Assembly: GCF_016097415.1 (NCBI RefSeq)
Contig: NZ_JAEHGE010000001.1
Coordinates: forward strand, 2,653,157-2,717,156
Source: a sulfur-oxidizing endosymbiont of Gigantopelta aegis
Lineage (GTDB): Bacteria; Pseudomonadota; Gammaproteobacteria; GRL18
Reading direction: 5' to 3'
Length of the DNA: 64,000 nucleotides
In this document: positions 60,680 to 64,000 of the stretch, one piece after another
Position numbering within the stretch: the stretch's first letter is position 1
Layout: every line of letters begins with the position of its first letter
The notes under the pieces: generated by a model
Told to the model about the DNA's origin: nothing
Database searches by the model: none
Seen by the model: the letters and a program-made list of their open reading frames with translations, nothing else
Made by a program: the position numbers and the translations under genes

Positions 60680-61582
60680 ATGATCAATTATAAGCACTTA
60701 CATTATTTCTGGACGGTCGCAAAAGAAGGTAGTATTGCCCGTGCTAGTGAGCAATTAAACCTTACACCACAGACGATCAGTGGCCAACTGACTATGTTGG
60801 AAAATTACTTAGGGGTTGATTTGTTTACCCGTATTGGTCGAAATCTTGAAATAACTGAGATTGGCCGACAAATTTTGGGTTATGCCGATGAAATCTTTTC
60901 CTTAGGTGGTGAGTTAGAAGAAATAATCCATCAACTACCAGAAGGTCGTCCACAATTATTTCGCGTAGGTGTCGTTGATGTAATTCCTAAATCTATCACA
61001 CACCAAATATTAAAACCGGCCTTACATACCTCAGAATCGGTTCGTATGGTCTGTCGTGAAGCCAGTTTAGACATGCTTTTGGCAGAACTTGCTATTCACA
61101 GACTTGATTTAGTGATCGCTGATCGCCCCATCCCTCCGACTATTAGTACTAGAGGTTATAGTCATAAATTAGGAGAGTGTTCGGTGAGTTTTTTTGCAAC
61201 TAAAGCCTTAAGAAAAAGTCTAACAGGTGATTTTCCTGAATGTCTCAATGGAGCGCCTATACTATTACCCAGTCGTGGGTCACAATTGCGCTCTGCGATC
61301 GATCATTGGCTGGATAAATATCGGATTTATCCACGTATGGTGGCAGAATTTGATGATAGTGCTTTAATGAAGGTATTTGGACAGGAAGGGGCGGGGATTT
61401 TTATTGCCCCGTCAGTCATTGAATCGGAAGTAGAATGGCAATATCAAGTGTCTTCTATTGGTCAGGTTAATGAAATTAAAGAACATTTTTATGCCATTTC
61501 AGTGGAAAGGCGTATTACCCATTCAGTGACCTCAGCAGTATTGAACGAGGCGCGTGATTCACTGTTTGTAAATAATAAATAA
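60680..61582 (+). CDS. nhaR: LysR-family regulator NhaR
   Basis: 300 residues. The N-terminal block INYKHLHYFWTVAKEGSIAR and LTPQTISGQL match E. coli NhaR closely; the effector domain contains GECSVSFFATKAL, LLPSRGSQLRSAIDHWLD and EFDDSALMKVFGQEGAGIFI, also NhaR-like. It activates nhaA in response to sodium. nhaA follows 71 bases later in the same direction; E. coli has the order nhaA-nhaR. Confidence 0.92.
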   Translation: MINYKHLHYFWTVAKEGSIARASEQLNLTPQTISGQLTMLENYLGVDLFTRIGRNLEITEIGRQILGYADEIFSLGGELEEIIHQLPEGRPQLFRVGVVDVIPKSITHQILKPALHTSESVRMVCREASLDMLLAELAIHRLDLVIADRPIPPTISTRGYSHKLGECSVSFFATKALRKSLTGDFPECLNGAPILLPSRGSQLRSAIDHWLDKYRIYPRMVAEFDDSALMKVFGQEGAGIFIAPSVIESEVEWQYQVSSIGQVNEIKEHFYAISVERRITHSVTSAVLNEARDSLFVNNK

Positions 61583-61653
61583 TTAGTGTTCATCGCATGC
61601 GGTAAATTACACTGAACAGTTAGAATTAAGCAAAAGAATTAACGGAAAACATT

Positions 61654-63033
61654 ATGAAAAATAACTTAAAAGATATTTTTAAAAGAAACAAAGGGGTTTA
61701 TAACTCCCCCTGGGAAAAAAGCTTCGATTCAATAGTCACCCCCTTTGAAGAATTTATTCACAAACAAACCACCAGTGGACTTTTACTTATGTCCATGGCC
61801 GTATTAGCATTATTTTTGGCTAATGGCCCCTATGCTAGCGCCTATGCACATTTTATTCACATGCCTGTTTCCATTGGCGTAGGTGACTGGTCTTTAGAAA
61901 TGAGCCTCAATCACTGGATAAATGATGCCTTAATGGCCTTATTTTTCTTTGTGGTCGGTTTGGAACTGAAACGAGAATTATTGGTGGGCGAATTAGCTAG
62001 TTTAAAGAATGCATCCTTGCCGATTGCAGCAGCAATCGGCGGTATGGTTGTACCTGCACTCATTTATTTTGCCATTAATCCTCAAGGTGATGAGGCACTA
62101 GGGTGGGGCATTCCAATGGCGACGGATATTGCCTTTGCCATTGGCGCTTTAGCCCTATTAGCCAGTCGAGTACCGAAGGCCTTAATTACTTTTCTTGTGG
62201 CCTTAGCGATTGTTGATGACATTGGTGCCGTGTTAGTGATTGCAATCTTCTATACAGAAACAATTTCCATCACACCCTTAATGTTTGGCGTGGGATTATT
62301 TGCCCTTTTGTTGGCATTTAATCTACTGGGCATTCGTAAAACCACCCCTTATTTTATTGTCGCTGTGGCATTATGGTATGCATTATTACAATCCGGGGTT
62401 CATGCAACACTTGCAGGTATTCTGGGGGCATTAACTGTCCCTGCAACGCCAAAATATGATCCGGAGCTGTTCAGCGAACATGTCAAAGATCTCATGAGTC
62501 GTTTTAAAGCCAGCCATGAGCCTGGAAAAAGCATTATGACCAACGACAAGTTACGCGCTGTTGTGCAAACATTGGAAAATGGTGTGCATAGTGTTGAAAC
62601 ACCCTTGCAACGATTAGAACATACTTGGCACTTACCCGTAGCCTATCTCATTATACCTATCTTTGCCCTAGCAAACGCAGGAATAAGCATTGACATTGAT
62701 TCATTGGCAGAAACCTTTACTCATCCTGTGATGGTAGGTGTTTCTTTGGGCTTGGTTTTAGGTAAATTCATTGGTATTACGGGTGCAAGTTGGTTGATAC
62801 TTAAGTTAGGAATCGCGGTTCTACCAAAGGACACACGCTTTACACAAATTGCCGGTGTTTCGTTATTGGCAGGTATTGGTTTTACTATGTCGATATTTGT
62901 AGCGCAATTAGGATTTTCAGGCAGAGAAGATCTATTATTAATGGCTAAAACAGGTATTTTAGCAGCTTCGCTACTAGCGGGCATTACAGGTTATATCTGG
63001 TTGTACGTTGTGAGTAAGCCGCAAGCGAAGTAA
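61654..63033 (+). CDS. nhaA: Na+/H+ antiporter NhaA
   Basis: 459 residues, inner membrane, about 12 helices. The transport-site aspartate pair is in ALAIVDDIGAVLVIAIFYT, with MATDIAFAIGALALLA before it. Longer than E. coli NhaA because of an N-terminal extension of about 40 residues and a central loop (about 265-325), both common in other NhaA proteins. Exports Na+ for H+ at alkaline pH. Preceded by its regulator nhaR. Confidence 0.94.
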   Translation: MKNNLKDIFKRNKGVYNSPWEKSFDSIVTPFEEFIHKQTTSGLLLMSMAVLALFLANGPYASAYAHFIHMPVSIGVGDWSLEMSLNHWINDALMALFFFVVGLELKRELLVGELASLKNASLPIAAAIGGMVVPALIYFAINPQGDEALGWGIPMATDIAFAIGALALLASRVPKALITFLVALAIVDDIGAVLVIAIFYTETISITPLMFGVGLFALLLAFNLLGIRKTTPYFIVAVALWYALLQSGVHATLAGILGALTVPATPKYDPELFSEHVKDLMSRFKASHEPGKSIMTNDKLRAVVQTLENGVHSVETPLQRLEHTWHLPVAYLIIPIFALANAGISIDIDSLAETFTHPVMVGVSLGLVLGKFIGITGASWLILKLGIAVLPKDTRFTQIAGVSLLAGIGFTMSIFVAQLGFSGREDLLLMAKTGILAASLLAGITGYIWLYVVSKPQAK

Positions 63034-63040
63034 ATTAAAA

Positions 63041-63691
63041 TTATCCATTAGCGTCGACCTCTGGTAATTTAATTGAGATTAGGGCGGCAATTAAAACAAA
63101 AACAGTGGAGCCTATCAGACAGCCTATCAAGCCATATTGTTGATAGGCCAGTCCAGATATTACCGTCCCCATCAATCGCCCACCCGCATTAGCCATATAG
63201 TAAAATCCCACCGTCATTGCTACTTTATCATGATCTGAATAAGCCAAAATCAAATAAGAATGTAAGGCGGAATTAATGGCAAAGACAATGCCAAATAAGG
63301 TGAGACCAATTATAATCACTGCATCTGAAGGCCAGGAAAAATAGAGGCCCAAAACCATCGTGAAAGGAAATATTACCAGAATAAAGGCCCATAATCTGGC
63401 AGTATGACCCCCCGGTGGATTTGAGGTATTTTTACTGCGTAATATTCTCGGAGCAAAGGCTTGAATTAGGCCATAAGCAATCACCCATAATGCCATAAAG
63501 GTACCGATCTGAGTTAAAGACCATTGCAATACTTCATATAAAAAAACCGGTAAGCCAACAACAAACCAGACATCACGAGATGCAAATAAAAAGAACCGTG
63601 CTGCTGATAAATAGTTAATCGCAGCAACTTTTGAGAAAACCTGGGTGAACTTGGGTTTGTTTTTCATCTTACCAACCCCGGAAGGTTGATG
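63041..63691 (-). pseudogene. arsJ: ArsJ-type MFS transporter, 5' half missing
   Basis: Only the C-terminal half of a 12-helix MFS protein remains (about 215 residues, six helices). The block YLSAARFFLFASRDVWFVVG and LPVFLYEVL match ArsJ, which exports 1-arseno-3-phosphoglycerate in organoarsenical detoxification. Homology is continuous back to QPSGVGKMKNKPKF, where an IS3-type end begins (63692). Its usual partner, a GAPDH-like arsenate gene, is not in the window. Convergent with nhaA. Inactive as it stands. Confidence 0.75.
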
Positions 63692-64000
63692 TGTCAACAC
63701 TTTTCCGGACAGTTTTCTAAATATTTTTTTGGCTGTTTCAAGTGATTTTTGTCATTTTGTATTTCCTATCATTTTAGTTTCTCATGTTAACTTTAAACAG
63801 ATGAAGAGAAAGGGCTTTGCCCTCTGGAACGATAGAGCCGTTCCATCCCCTCTTCAATCAATCGATTTAAGCTATTTCCTGCTGTATTTCATAATCGACT
63901 GGTGACAAATAATCATTAGCCGAATGAAGTCGCTCCCGATTATAAAATACCTCAATATATTCAAATATTGCCTGCTTTGCTTCTACTCTGGTTTTGAATC
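63692..64000 (-). mobile_element. IS3-family element, cut by the window edge
   Basis: Starts at a tgtcaacacttttccggaca terminal sequence directly against the arsJ fragment and runs off the right edge. 63701-63866 is its non-coding end. Confidence 0.75.
63867..64000 (-). CDS. IS3-family transposase OrfB, C-terminal part
   Basis: About 44 residues are visible, reading FKTRVEAKQAIFEYIEVFYN then RERLHSANDYLSPVDYE to a stop. The YNRERLHS block is the usual IS3 integrase C-terminus. It belongs to a different IS3 element from the one at 58428-59842 (there the block is YNHERPHS). Confidence 0.85.
   Translation of the reverse strand, partial: FKTRVEAKQAIFEYIEVFYNRERLHSANDYLSPVDYEIQQEIA

Overview
The window is chromosomal DNA of an AT-rich (roughly 40% GC by eye), probably aquatic gammaproteobacterium. 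Support comes from the uvrY-uvrC-pgsA-tRNA-Gly-tRNA-Cys-tRNA-Leu order known from E. coli, and from mutH, csiV, nhaR-nhaA, roxA (ycfD type), a DUF2956 protein and a YnaI-type MscS channel. A PEP-CTERM protein implies an exosortase system elsewhere in the genome. I cannot name the genus.

Layout. 1-5.4 kb: PEP-CTERM protein, YugP-like metallopeptidase, adenylate kinase, glutamate dehydrogenase, ribosomal oxygenase. 5.4-12.5 kb: a tight signalling operon with a giant zinc-ribbon/Ser-Thr kinase/TPR/WD40/membrane protein, an FHA-kinase and a PP2C phosphatase. 12.7-27.8 kb: mostly housekeeping: alpha-carbonic anhydrase, rlmD, an ABC peptide importer without ATPase genes joined to an L,D-transpeptidase and nagZ, an MscS channel, a DsrE-like gene extended by an IS1595 insertion, purine and methylthio-nucleoside salvage, csiV, deformylase, mutH and yccA. 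28-34.6 kb: tRNA-Ser, an IS66 element inserted at codon 4 of the global regulator uvrY/gacA, uvrC, pgsA and four tRNAs. 34.6-41 kb: an accessory graveyard holding an ISAs1 remnant, a TacAT toxin-antitoxin pair and traces of a second one, hipB with a ruined hipA, IS3 and Fic remnants and a DUF4143 ATPase. 41-44 kb: dinB, a DUF2956 protein, enolase. 44-57 kb: batD truncated next to an IS4 element, two almost identical IS30 copies bracketing a HlyD/ABC-2 efflux operon, and a c-di-GMP-I-type riboswitch ahead of secreted rhodanese-like and chalcone-isomerase-like proteins. 57-64 kb: a decaying mercury-type locus (metallochaperone, membrane protein, redoxin, with merR split off by an IS3 element), nhaR-nhaA, and an arsJ fragment cut by another IS3-family element at the window edge.

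Two themes stand out. First, the kinase operon: a cytoplasmic kinase with about a dozen WD40 repeats is anchored in the membrane and carries a periplasmic tail that resembles a type II secretion pseudopilin C-terminus, with a second kinase and the matching phosphatase encoded beside it. Second, heavy insertion-sequence activity: several insertions can be resolved to the base by their target duplications, and many mobile or accessory genes are broken by one-base homopolymer changes while core genes stay open. Intergenic regions also hold several different long palindromic repeats of MITE/REP type.
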